Assembly (NCBI GenBank): GCA_964555065.1
Contig: CAZKRB010000040.1
Span: 1-30,048 of the forward strand
Length of the DNA: 30,048 bases
Source: Syntrophus sp964555065
Lineage (GTDB): Bacteria; Desulfobacterota; Syntrophia; Syntrophales; Syntrophaceae
Direction of reading: 5' to 3'
Shown here: one piece after another, positions 23,880 through 30,048 of the stretch
Numbering within the stretch: the stretch's first letter is position 1
Layout of the letters: each line of letters opens with the position of its first letter
The notes under the pieces: generated by a model
What the model was told of the DNA's origin: nothing
Databases searched by the model: none
The model's input: only the letters and a program-made list of their open reading frames with translations
Translations under genes and position numbers: made by a program

Positions 23880-25949
23880 CTATTTGCTCGGATCCAGCTT
23901 GACGAGACGGCAGGCATTGCCCCTCATGGTAATGTAACCGGACACCTTGTCTCTAACCCTGGAGTCCAGCAGGATATTGACGTTGGCTGCAGCCCAGCCG
24001 TGGGGGATGGAAACGGCGCCCGGCCGGATATCGTCGGTGACTTTCGCCTTGATCTTGATCATGCCGCGGGGCGACTCCACACCCACCAGCTCGCCGTCAA
24101 TGATGTCATACTTCTTGGCGGTTACCGGATGGATCATGGCATGCGGTTCAGGCAACTGAGCGACCAGCCCGGAGACATCATGCATCTGAGCCCCGATGAA
24201 TTCCTGGTGCCTTGCACCGGTAAGCAAGGTTTCCGGATACTTGGCGGCCAGTTCGGGATTGGCGACATAGCTCTGCTCCGGCTCGACATGAGACGGAAGA
24301 CCAGGCGCCCCCAACCTTTCCATTTCTGCGGAATAGAGTTCCACTTTTCCGCTGCCCGTAGCAAAACCGACCCGGTTGAAGAGTTCATACTCGATCTCGC
24401 CGAAATACATGCCTTCGGGATGCTCAACCAGCTGCTGATAGGTGACGCCGGAGGTGGAGAACATGTGCTCCGCCACTTCTTCGTCGGTGTTCCAGGGGAA
24501 CAGCTCGGCGTAGCCCATTCTGCGGCCCAGCTCGCTCCAGATGGACCAGATCGGCCGGCTCTCATAAAGCGGCTCGATGGCCTTCTTGCGCAGGATGATA
24601 TAGGGAACGCAGTGCGAGATGGCATAGGGGAAGCCGCCGATGCCCGTCTCTTCCAGAAAGGTGCAGGCGGGCAGGGCATAATCGGCCAGTTCGCTGGTTT
24701 CGGTCATATAGGGATCAATGCTGACAAAGAGTTCCAGATTCTTTAACCCTTCCAGGAATCGTCCCGTATCGGGGAAGGTCAGGGCCGGGTTGCTGCCCGA
24801 GCTGAAGAAGGCCTTGATCGGATAGGGCTTCCCGGTGATCATCGTCTCCGTCATCATGGAGGCGGAACCGTAGGGCGGGGTGCGCTTGTTGAACTGGTGG
24901 AACACGGGATACTCGTCGTAGCCGAGGTTTTTCTCCGTGATCGGCACGCGCAAATCGGCCAGGCGGATCTGGGGGCAGGTGACCCATCCGCCGGGGCGGT
25001 CGATCTTGCCGGTGATGGCCATGAGGATGTTGAAGCATCGCTCCGTCTGGAGACCGTTCTGATACTGGTTCAGATGGCCCACACCCTCCAGAATGGAGGC
25101 TTCCTTGACATTGGCGAACATCCGGGCGACCCGCTTGATTTCCGAAGCCGGCACGCCGCTGATTTCCTCCGCCTTCTCGGGCGTATACTGCTTGACGTGT
25201 TCCGACAGCTTGTCGAAACCGGTACACCACTTGTCGACAAATTCCTTGTCGTAGAGATTCTCTTCGATGATGACATTCATCATGGCCAAGGCGATGGCGG
25301 CATCCGTACCGGGACGGGGCTGCAGGTAAATGCCCTCTTTCGCCAGGGGAATCTTGCGCACGTCGATGACGATCAGCTCCAGCTCATTCTTCCGGACTCT
25401 CTCGCGGATATCGTTGGCAATGACGAAATAACTGGCATCGGGATTGTGGCCCCAGAGAATGATCAGTTTGGCGTTGCGCGGCTGCTCCACGGGATAGCGG
25501 CCGAAGGTGATCTGGCGGGCCAGGATCCGGGTGCGGAAGCAGATGCCCTCCGGGTTGAAGAAGTTCGGGGAACCGTAGGCCTTGGCAAAACGCTGGTTGA
25601 AGGCGGCCATCTCAAAGTGCTCGACACCGACCGAGCCGGTCCAGGTGCAAAGGGTGGTGGGGCCGTATTTTTCCTTCAGTTCGGCCAGTTTGGCGGCGAT
25701 TTCGTCAAGGGCCTGATCCCAGGAGATCCGCTCCAGTTTGCCGTTCACTCTCTTCATCGGGTATTTCAATCGGTTGGGAGAATAGGTTCCCTCTACGAGG
25801 AATTTGCCTTTCGCACACAGGGCGCCTTTGTTCAACCAGTGCTCCGGCGTGCCTTCCACCTTGACCAGTTTGCCGTCCTCCACGTAGCAATCCAGGCCGC
25901 AGCAGTTGATGCACAACGCACAGTCCGTCTGAATTTTTTCCATTGCCAT
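23880..25949 (-). CDS. Molybdopterin (Mo/W-bisPGD) oxidoreductase, DMSO-reductase superfamily, FDH/acetylene hydratase-like
   Basis: A 689-residue catalytic subunit without a twin-arginine signal, hence cytoplasmic. The start at 25949 is fixed by GGAGGT 8 nt upstream; an ATG at 25997 is rejected. Cys10, Cys13, Cys17 and Cys45 bind one [4Fe-4S] cluster, and CAKGK with the following Lys is the electron-transfer site of the family. Cys137 (PEGICFRTR) is at the metal-ligand position, so this is a Cys-ligated and not a Sec- or Ser-ligated enzyme. Cofactor motifs include WGHNPDASYFVIANDI, RPGTDAAIALAMMNVII and the C-terminal cap IPHGWAAANVN. The overall pattern resembles acetylene hydratase and Phs/Psr-type reductases. 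The acetylene hydratase Asp after the second cluster Cys is Ile14 here, so hydratase activity is not expected. The substrate is unknown. It is divergent from the FmdE-family gene across shared operators. Confidence 0.88.
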   Translation of the reverse strand: MAMEKIQTDCALCINCCGLDCYVEDGKLVKVEGTPEHWLNKGALCAKGKFLVEGTYSPNRLKYPMKRVNGKLERISWDQALDEIAAKLAELKEKYGPTTLCTWTGSVGVEHFEMAAFNQRFAKAYGSPNFFNPEGICFRTRILARQITFGRYPVEQPRNAKLIILWGHNPDASYFVIANDIRERVRKNELELIVIDVRKIPLAKEGIYLQPRPGTDAAIALAMMNVIIEENLYDKEFVDKWCTGFDKLSEHVKQYTPEKAEEISGVPASEIKRVARMFANVKEASILEGVGHLNQYQNGLQTERCFNILMAITGKIDRPGGWVTCPQIRLADLRVPITEKNLGYDEYPVFHQFNKRTPPYGSASMMTETMITGKPYPIKAFFSSGSNPALTFPDTGRFLEGLKNLELFVSIDPYMTETSELADYALPACTFLEETGIGGFPYAISHCVPYIILRKKAIEPLYESRPIWSIWSELGRRMGYAELFPWNTDEEVAEHMFSTSGVTYQQLVEHPEGMYFGEIEYELFNRVGFATGSGKVELYSAEMERLGAPGLPSHVEPEQSYVANPELAAKYPETLLTGARHQEFIGAQMHDVSGLVAQLPEPHAMIHPVTAKKYDIIDGELVGVESPRGMIKIKAKVTDDIRPGAVSIPHGWAAANVNILLDSRVRDKVSGYITMRGNACRLVKLDPSK

Positions 25950-26025
25950 TGACTTGTACCTCCAAGTTTTATTGTTGAAATATGTCTTATGGGGCACATT
26001 AACGACATTTTTATCATTACGTCAA

Positions 26026-26054
26026 GTAAAAAATGAATGTCATTCATTTTTTAC
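26026..26054. promoter_or_regulatory. Operator 1: 29-bp perfect palindrome
   Basis: GTAAAAAATGAATG and CATTCATTTTTTAC are perfect 14-bp arms around a single T (26040). The 19-bp core AAATGAAT-GTC-ATTCATTT (26031-26049) recurs at 26166. TGAAT/ATTCA half-sites recall TetR-family operators. The site abuts a minus-strand TTGACG box, so it probably controls the oxidoreductase gene. Confidence 0.75.
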
Positions 26055-26165
26055 AAACAAAATCCCGGCTATGTATTAATAATAACATAATTAGCGCCCA
26101 CATAATTAAAGAGTTTTATCTTTTTATTATGGATAGTTAGGATGGATTTTTTGCTCCTGGCTCAT

Positions 26166-26184
26166 AAATGAATCTCATTCATTT
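26166..26184. promoter_or_regulatory. Operator 2: second copy of the 19-bp palindrome
   Basis: AAATGAAT-CTC-ATTCATTT differs from the core of operator 1 at one central base only (G to C). The centres are 135 bp apart. It sits 37 bp upstream of the -35 box of the FmdE-family gene. Confidence 0.75.
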
Positions 26185-26220
26185 TTACCAAATAAAACGA
26201 TCCTTGTCCCAATTTACATC

Positions 26221-26247
26221 TTGACATTATGCAACCCGCGACATAAT
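26221..26247 (+). promoter_or_regulatory. Promoter of the FmdE-family gene
   Basis: A perfect TTGACA (26221-26226) is followed after 15 nt by CATAAT (26242-26247). The expected start is near 26254, giving a leader of about 58 nt. Confidence 0.6.
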
Positions 26248-26311
26248 CTTTTTTTACCATTGTTTTTTAAAACCCCTGAAAATTTCACTTTTAAAGGAGA
26301 AGAATGACACC

Positions 26312-26881
26312 ATGACGGCAAAGATTCTGTCTCACTCTTTTGATGAGTATATGGAAATCGTAAGGTCTTTCCACGGCTATCCCGCCCCGGGTGTGCTCAT
26401 CGGCGGCTTTATCGTGGATCTGGCGGTTAAAAATCTTCCGGAAGGGATTCTCTATGATGCCCTCTGTGAGACGAAAACGTGCCTGCCGGATGCTGTCCAG
26501 CTCCTGACCCCCTGCACATACGGCAACGGATGGCTCACCGTTTTACCCCTGGGACGATTCGCGATCAGCCTCTACGACAAGTACGACCACAAAGGGGTCC
26601 GCGTATTTCTGGATGCGGAAAAGATGGAGCCCTGGCCGGAGATTCGGAACTGGTTTCTGAAATTGAAAACCAAGCAGGAACAGGATACGGAAGAGCTTTT
26701 CAAAGAAATCCGAGAGGCCGGAACCGATATTCTTGGAATCAGACAGGTGGAGCTCAAGCCGGAATTTATCCAGGCTAAGCACAAGGGAAAGATTGCCCTC
26801 TGTCCCCAATGCCGGGAAGCCTATCCAATCATCGACGGAGATCTCTGCCTGGGTTGCCAGGGGCAGGCGCCCTATTTATAA
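26312..26881 (+). CDS. FmdE-family protein with C-terminal zinc ribbon
   Basis: A 189-residue cytoplasmic protein. Residues about 10-120 are the FmdE domain (SFDEYMEIVRSFHGYPAPGV; DALCETKTCLPDAVQ; TPCTYGNG), with candidate metal ligands His21, Cys52, Cys57 and Cys68. A charged linker leads to a zinc ribbon with CPQC (164-167) and CLGC (179-182). FmdE-family proteins were named after a subunit co-purifying with formylmethanofuran dehydrogenase. In bacteria they often sit beside molybdopterin or tungstopterin enzymes, probably as metal or cofactor chaperones. That fits its divergent pairing with the oxidoreductase at 23880-25949. An earlier ATG at 26304 opens a three-codon frame whose stop overlaps this start. 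A strong terminator follows. Confidence 0.85.
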   Translation: MTAKILSHSFDEYMEIVRSFHGYPAPGVLIGGFIVDLAVKNLPEGILYDALCETKTCLPDAVQLLTPCTYGNGWLTVLPLGRFAISLYDKYDHKGVRVFLDAEKMEPWPEIRNWFLKLKTKQEQDTEELFKEIREAGTDILGIRQVELKPEFIQAKHKGKIALCPQCREAYPIIDGDLCLGCQGQAPYL

Positions 26882-26927
26882 AGGACGCAGAGTGCGGCCT
26901 TCTTTCTGATTCACCCTCGGCATCGAC

Positions 26928-26976
26928 TTCAACTTCAGACGGCAGGATTTCCCGCCTGAAGTTGAATTTCCTTTTT
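26928..26976 (+). terminator. Intrinsic terminator of the FmdE-family gene
   Basis: An 11-bp perfect stem (TTCAACTTCAG at 26928-26938, CTGAAGTTGAA at 26956-26966) extends inward through a GC-rich segment with a one-base bulge. It runs into TTTCCTTTTT (26967-26975). It lies 46 nt after the stop. Confidence 0.9.
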
Positions 26977-27007
26977 AACCAATCCCGGTTCCGGAATTGG
27001 AAAGGCT

Positions 27008-27147
27008 TTTGCAAACCCGAGACTGCAAAGCGGTCCCGATCAACCGGCGAAAGGAGCCGGACCAACCTGGTATCGCCTTGGCCACCGCAAGAGGATTCAC
27101 CCCCGGAAGAAACCCCTCCGGGGGAAAGGAAACCCCCACAAATGGGG
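27008..27147. other. Cluster of four hairpins, possible structured RNA
   Basis: TTTGCA/TGCAAA (27008-27013/27024-27029), CCGGC/GCCGG (27044-27048/27056-27060, loop GAAAGGA), CCCCCGGA/TCCGGGGG (27100-27107/27117-27124) and CCCCA/TGGGG (27134-27138/27143-27147, loop CAAA). The region lies between a terminator and a new promoter, so it would need its own promoter. It matches no RNA class that I recognise. Confidence 0.3.
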
Positions 27148-27489
27148 CTCTCCCTTCTGAGGCTCCCTTCTGCATTTCAATACCCCCCCCTTTTCTCTCA
27201 TCACACGACGGCACAGCCTTTGTCATAAAGCCAATGGCCTGGAGATGCCTCGTTTTCATACCCGGCAAATTGATGTCCTCTCTCAAATTCAGATGGCTTT
27301 CCCATATCCGACGGAATCATAACACCCTATCCTGATCATGAATCCCGATCAGGTGGCTGAAAGCACTATCCTGCCGGAAGACGATGATAGGCACCGCCAT
27401 GCTACAAATAACTTATAAATGACAATTATTCCTTAAAATTACAAATTCATAATATTTAACTCTAGATGACAAATTATTACAAAATTTCC

Positions 27490-27517
27490 TTGACAATCAG
27501 CCGGTCTATGCTATGAA
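27490..27517 (+). promoter_or_regulatory. Promoter of the bamB-like operon
   Basis: A perfect TTGACA (27490-27495) is followed after 16 nt by TATGAA (27512-27517). The expected start falls near 27524, inside the palindrome at 27520-27534, leaving about 33 nt of leader. Confidence 0.65.
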
Positions 27518-27519
27518 AC

Positions 27520-27534
27520 GGTTACATTGTAACC
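27520..27534. promoter_or_regulatory. 15-bp perfect palindrome at the bamB start site, candidate repressor operator
   Basis: GGTTACA-T-TGTAACC has 7-bp arms around one base. It directly follows the -10 box and covers the predicted transcription start, the usual place for a repressor site. The regulator gene is not in the window. Confidence 0.65.
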
Positions 27535-27556
27535 AATATTTAAAAGGGGTAAAAAT

Positions 27557-29548
27557 ATGAGGTATGCAGAGACTGGGTATAATCTGGAGATTGATTTAGC
27601 GACGGGAAACATAGAGCGAGTCGAAACCGACCCAAAACTACTGGAAACACACCTTGGAGGGCTGGGCACCAATGTCAAGCTGCACTGGGACAGGGTCCCT
27701 CCGGAAACGAAACCTTTTGACGACGAGAACATGATGGTTTTCAGCTCCGGCCTTCTCAACGCTACGCCGGCTTGGAGTGCGAATCGTGCTCTGGTCACCT
27801 TCATTTCCCCCCAGACGGGGTTGCTGGCGTATCCGATGTCCGGTGGATTCTGGTCCGCGGAACTGAAGTATGCAGGCTACGACAAAGTGATTTTGCACAA
27901 CAAGTCGCCCAAGTGGGTTTATCTCTGGATCAAGAATGACAAGGTGGAACTGAGGGATGCCTCTCATCTGGTGGGCAAGGGCGCCTACGAGACCCAGGAC
28001 CTGATCCGCGAAGAGCTGAACGAACCGGATGCACAGATCTTCGCCATCGGCCCCGCCGGTGAGAATCGCTGCTTCACCGCTTCCATGGAGCAGGGCCGGT
28101 CGAGCGCCAGCCGGCTTGGCGGCGGCGCCGTCATGGGGGACAAGAAAATCAAAGCTGTTGCGGTCCGGGGTACCAAGGATATCAACCTCTACAACGGGGA
28201 AACCTTCATGAAGGAGATGATGGACATGATGGCTTACATCAATTACCGCAATGCCAACCCCATTCCCGGCGTCATGACCATTCTGGCGGGGATCGGATCG
28301 CCCCAGGAGATGGTCCATACCGATGAGAAGTGGCACACGGAAAACTTCATGTGGGGGAACGCCCGCGCCCGGAGAAGAGGCTTCTGGGACGAGAACATCT
28401 CGGTGGAATGGCCGTCGACTCAGCTGGAGGGGATCAAGCGGCTGATCAGCTGCTACAACTGCCCCCAGCACTGCGGGGCATTGATCGCCTACCAGGAAAC
28501 TCCCCGCTATATGGCAAAATGCTTTGGCAAGATGACCTACGCCATGGCGGCCTATATCGACAGTCTGGATTGGTCCTGGAGAGCCTTGCAGCGAGCAACG
28601 GAGTATGGCTTTGACTCCTTCTCCACACCGCAGATTTTTGCCTTCGCCGTTGAGTGCATCGAAGCGGGCATCATCAAGGCCGAGGACCTGGTCGGGACGG
28701 ATGAGTATCCGCCCTGCCCGGAGGATAAGGGCGAGAGGTTCCTCTGGATCATGGATCGGACCGCCTATCGGCAGGGAATCGGCAATCTTCTGGCCGACGG
28801 CGTCTACCAGGCGGCCAGGGCGCTCGGCGAGGGTGCGGAAGCCTTTGACCACAATACGATCAAGAAACACGAGCAGCTCCCCCTCAAACTGGGTACGATG
28901 GACCCCATCTATTACCTGATGTATACGACCAATGAGAAGATCAGCATCACCCAGATCGAAGGGAACTGGCCTCAGGCGGCCTTCCCCACGAGGGAGATGA
29001 GAGAGGAATTCGTCAAAGACTGGCCCCAGCTTCCCGATGATCATTTCAAAGAGTATGTCTTGGAATGGGAACCCCGGGGAGAAAAATCGATCCCCTACTA
29101 CCCGACGCCCTACATGGCCAGCGAAATCGTCGACTGGATGGAGATGATGCACAACATCGATGACGCCTGCTGCATCTGTTGCGGCATGTCCGGCTTCTGC
29201 CTGAAGCCCCCCTGGCATATCCACAATTACCCGAAGGTCATCAACGCAGCAACGGGGATGAATCTCGATGAAGCCAGTTTAAAGAAGATCGTCAATCGGA
29301 ACCGGAATCTCCACCGGGCGCTGAACATTAGATTGGGCCTACGGAGGGAAGACGAGGTCCCACCGCAAGACCATTGGAAGCGAAGATTCCCCGAGTTGGA
29401 GACGGAACTCCTGGATACTTACTACCAGTACAAGGGATGGAATCTGGAAGGCGTTCCCACGAAGGAGCGGCTCCATGAATTAGATTTGGATTATGTCGCG
29501 GAAGACTTAATTAAGAGAGGGATTTTGAAAGATGGCGAAAATAACTAA
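27557..29548 (+). CDS. bamB: BamB-like tungsten aldehyde:ferredoxin oxidoreductase-family enzyme (class II benzoyl-CoA reductase type)
   Basis: A 663-residue full-length member of the AOR family. It starts MRYAETGY and follows Geobacter BamB closely from memory: LGGLGTN, MSGGFWSAELKYAGYDK, MEQGRSSASRLGGGAVMGDK, DEKWHTENFMWGNARARR, KKHEQLPLKL. Cys299, Cys302 and Cys306 supply cluster ligands. Glu251, His260 and Cys322 fall at the same numbers as the active-site residues and tungsten ligand that I recall for Geobacter metallireducens BamB. BamB is the tungstopterin subunit of the ATP-independent complex that reduces benzoyl-CoA to cyclohexadienoyl-CoA. Syntrophs carry several paralogs, so this copy might serve a related cyclic acyl-CoA. 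A cysteine-dense stretch (538-548) is unusual. AGGGG at 27545-27549 supports the start. It overlaps the next gene by 17 nt. Confidence 0.9.
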   Translation: MRYAETGYNLEIDLATGNIERVETDPKLLETHLGGLGTNVKLHWDRVPPETKPFDDENMMVFSSGLLNATPAWSANRALVTFISPQTGLLAYPMSGGFWSAELKYAGYDKVILHNKSPKWVYLWIKNDKVELRDASHLVGKGAYETQDLIREELNEPDAQIFAIGPAGENRCFTASMEQGRSSASRLGGGAVMGDKKIKAVAVRGTKDINLYNGETFMKEMMDMMAYINYRNANPIPGVMTILAGIGSPQEMVHTDEKWHTENFMWGNARARRRGFWDENISVEWPSTQLEGIKRLISCYNCPQHCGALIAYQETPRYMAKCFGKMTYAMAAYIDSLDWSWRALQRATEYGFDSFSTPQIFAFAVECIEAGIIKAEDLVGTDEYPPCPEDKGERFLWIMDRTAYRQGIGNLLADGVYQAARALGEGAEAFDHNTIKKHEQLPLKLGTMDPIYYLMYTTNEKISITQIEGNWPQAAFPTREMREEFVKDWPQLPDDHFKEYVLEWEPRGEKSIPYYPTPYMASEIVDWMEMMHNIDDACCICCGMSGFCLKPPWHIHNYPKVINAATGMNLDEASLKKIVNRNRNLHRALNIRLGLRREDEVPPQDHWKRRFPELETELLDTYYQYKGWNLEGVPTKERLHELDLDYVAEDLIKRGILKDGENN

Positions 29549-30048
29549 AAAAATCAAGAGAATCAAGGTTGATGCAGATAAGTGCAATGGTTGCCGGGGA
29601 TGTGAAATGGTCTGTTCCGGTTTTCACTCGGTGCCGAAATATAACACCATCAATCCGGCGCGATCCCGCATTAAGGTTGTCCGTCACCCTACCAAGGATA
29701 TCTGGCTTCCGGTATTTGCCGGTGAGTATACGGCATCGGAATGCATGGGCCGGGAAACCTATCTGATCGACGGGAAGGAATACGCCGATTGCGACTTCTG
29801 CCGAGCCGCCTGCCCGGCGAGGGATCGATTCAAAGAGCCTGATTCCGGTCTCCCGCTGCGCTGCGATATGTGTGAAAGCGATCCGCCTCTGGAAGTTCCG
29901 AAGTGCGTTGAGTGGTGCATCAACGATGTCCTCACTTACGAAGAAGTGGAAGAAGAAGTGGAAGAGAGCGTGGAAATGCAGGACGTGGAGTTCGGGCTTA
30001 CCGCCATGGTGGACAAGTATGGCATGGAAAAGCTGAAGGATGCCTTTA
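29532..30048 (+). CDS. bamC: BamC-like ferredoxin-type iron-sulfur subunit, 3'-truncated by window edge
   Basis: The ATG at 29532 lies inside the end of the bamB-like gene, and the frame stays open to the window edge (172 codons). Cysteine groups are C18xxC21xxC24xxxC28, Cys71, C87xxC90xxxC94 and C111xxC114 with Cys125 and Cys129. These suffice for about three [4Fe-4S] clusters, as in electron-transfer subunits of AOR-type enzymes and BamC. After the Cys region comes a very acidic helix (about 136-152). It presumably carries electrons between the BamB-like catalytic subunit and further Bam components (BamD-I) that would be expected to the right. GAGAGGG about 10 nt upstream serves as ribosome binding site, and the overlap indicates translational coupling. 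Confidence 0.85.
   Translation, partial: MAKITKKIKRIKVDADKCNGCRGCEMVCSGFHSVPKYNTINPARSRIKVVRHPTKDIWLPVFAGEYTASECMGRETYLIDGKEYADCDFCRAACPARDRFKEPDSGLPLRCDMCESDPPLEVPKCVEWCINDVLTYEEVEEEVEESVEMQDVEFGLTAMVDKYGMEKLKDAF

Larger units (their letters stand above)
25950..26311. promoter_or_regulatory. 362-nt divergent control region with twin operators
   Basis: An AT-rich spacer between the divergent molybdopterin oxidoreductase and FmdE-family genes. It carries two copies of a 19-bp palindrome (26031-26049 and 26166-26184) and a good rightward promoter (26221-26247). On the left side, TTGACG (plus 26020-26025, minus strand) adjoins operator 1, but a matching -10 is poor. Confidence 0.7.
26882..27556. 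other. 675-nt intergenic region with terminator, hairpin cluster and bamB promoter
   Basis: Left to right it holds the terminator of the FmdE-family gene (26928-26976), four successive short hairpins (27008-27147), a C-rich run (27184-27191), an AT-rich patch (27410-27490) and the bamB-like promoter with its palindrome. Open frames here overlap the hairpins and have no ribosome binding site. Confidence 0.6.

Noticed and set aside
24897..25952. 351-codon plus-strand frame over the molybdopterin oxidoreductase
   Set aside because: The minus-strand gene has cluster and cofactor motifs and a strong ribosome binding site; the plus frame is a shadow.
26026..26184. Operator repeats considered as a CRISPR or iteron array
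   Set aside because: Only two copies, palindromic and 135 bp apart between divergent promoters, which fits operators.
27638..29224. 528-codon open frame antisense to the bamB-like gene
   Set aside because: The plus-strand product matches the AOR family along its full length; the antisense frame is a GC-rich shadow.

Overview
The window (GC-rich, about 58-60% by eye) looks like the chromosome of a strictly anaerobic, syntrophic or sulfate-reducer-like deltaproteobacterium, closest in character to Syntrophaceae. The basis is gene content: a BamB-type tungsten enzyme with a BamC-like Fe-S partner at the right edge, a tungstate ABC transporter, a molybdenum/tungsten storage protein, a molybdopterin oxidoreductase with an FmdE-family neighbour, a VPxPA/PEP-CTERM surface protein and a secreted diheme cytochrome. 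The species assignment is inference.

Layout. 1-2502: 3' four fifths of carB. 2663-4924: a NarL-type two-component pair (GAF/PAS histidine kinase, then LuxR-type response regulator). 4925-6070: an AT-richer islet with one PEP-CTERM protein and a strong terminator. 6071-7744: mostly non-coding, with a flavodoxin gene. 7745-9106: NADP-type glutamate dehydrogenase. 9508-16478: a tungstate/molybdate island. It holds a one-component regulator (excisionase-like HTH fused to a periplasmic-binding-protein domain), two TupA-like binding proteins, TupB, TupC, and then a second unit (TiaS-like FDDTD protein, 71-residue protein, MosB-like storage protein). 16766-19631: two exported proteins (seven-bladed FG-GAP propeller; diheme c / sulfite-oxidase-like fold / FIMAH-like protein). 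20084-23543, minus strand: HD phosphohydrolase, moaA, ferredoxin-nitroreductase fusion. 23880-26881: a molybdopterin oxidoreductase and an FmdE-family gene transcribed divergently around a duplicated 19-bp operator. 27557-30048: bamB-like gene and the start of a bamC-like gene behind a clear promoter with a 15-bp palindrome at the expected start site.

The theme is acquisition, storage, cofactor building and use of tungsten/molybdenum. TupABC imports the oxyanion, the MosB-like protein could store it, MoaA starts pterin synthesis, and the FDH-like and BamB-like enzymes use the cofactor. The least explained part is the 14666-16478 operon, where a bacterial TiaS-like domain and a small protein sit directly ahead of a storage protein. 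The twin operators at 26031-26049 and 26166-26184 and the palindromes at 10642-10657 and 27520-27534 give testable regulons. No tRNA, rRNA, CRISPR array or insertion sequence was seen.
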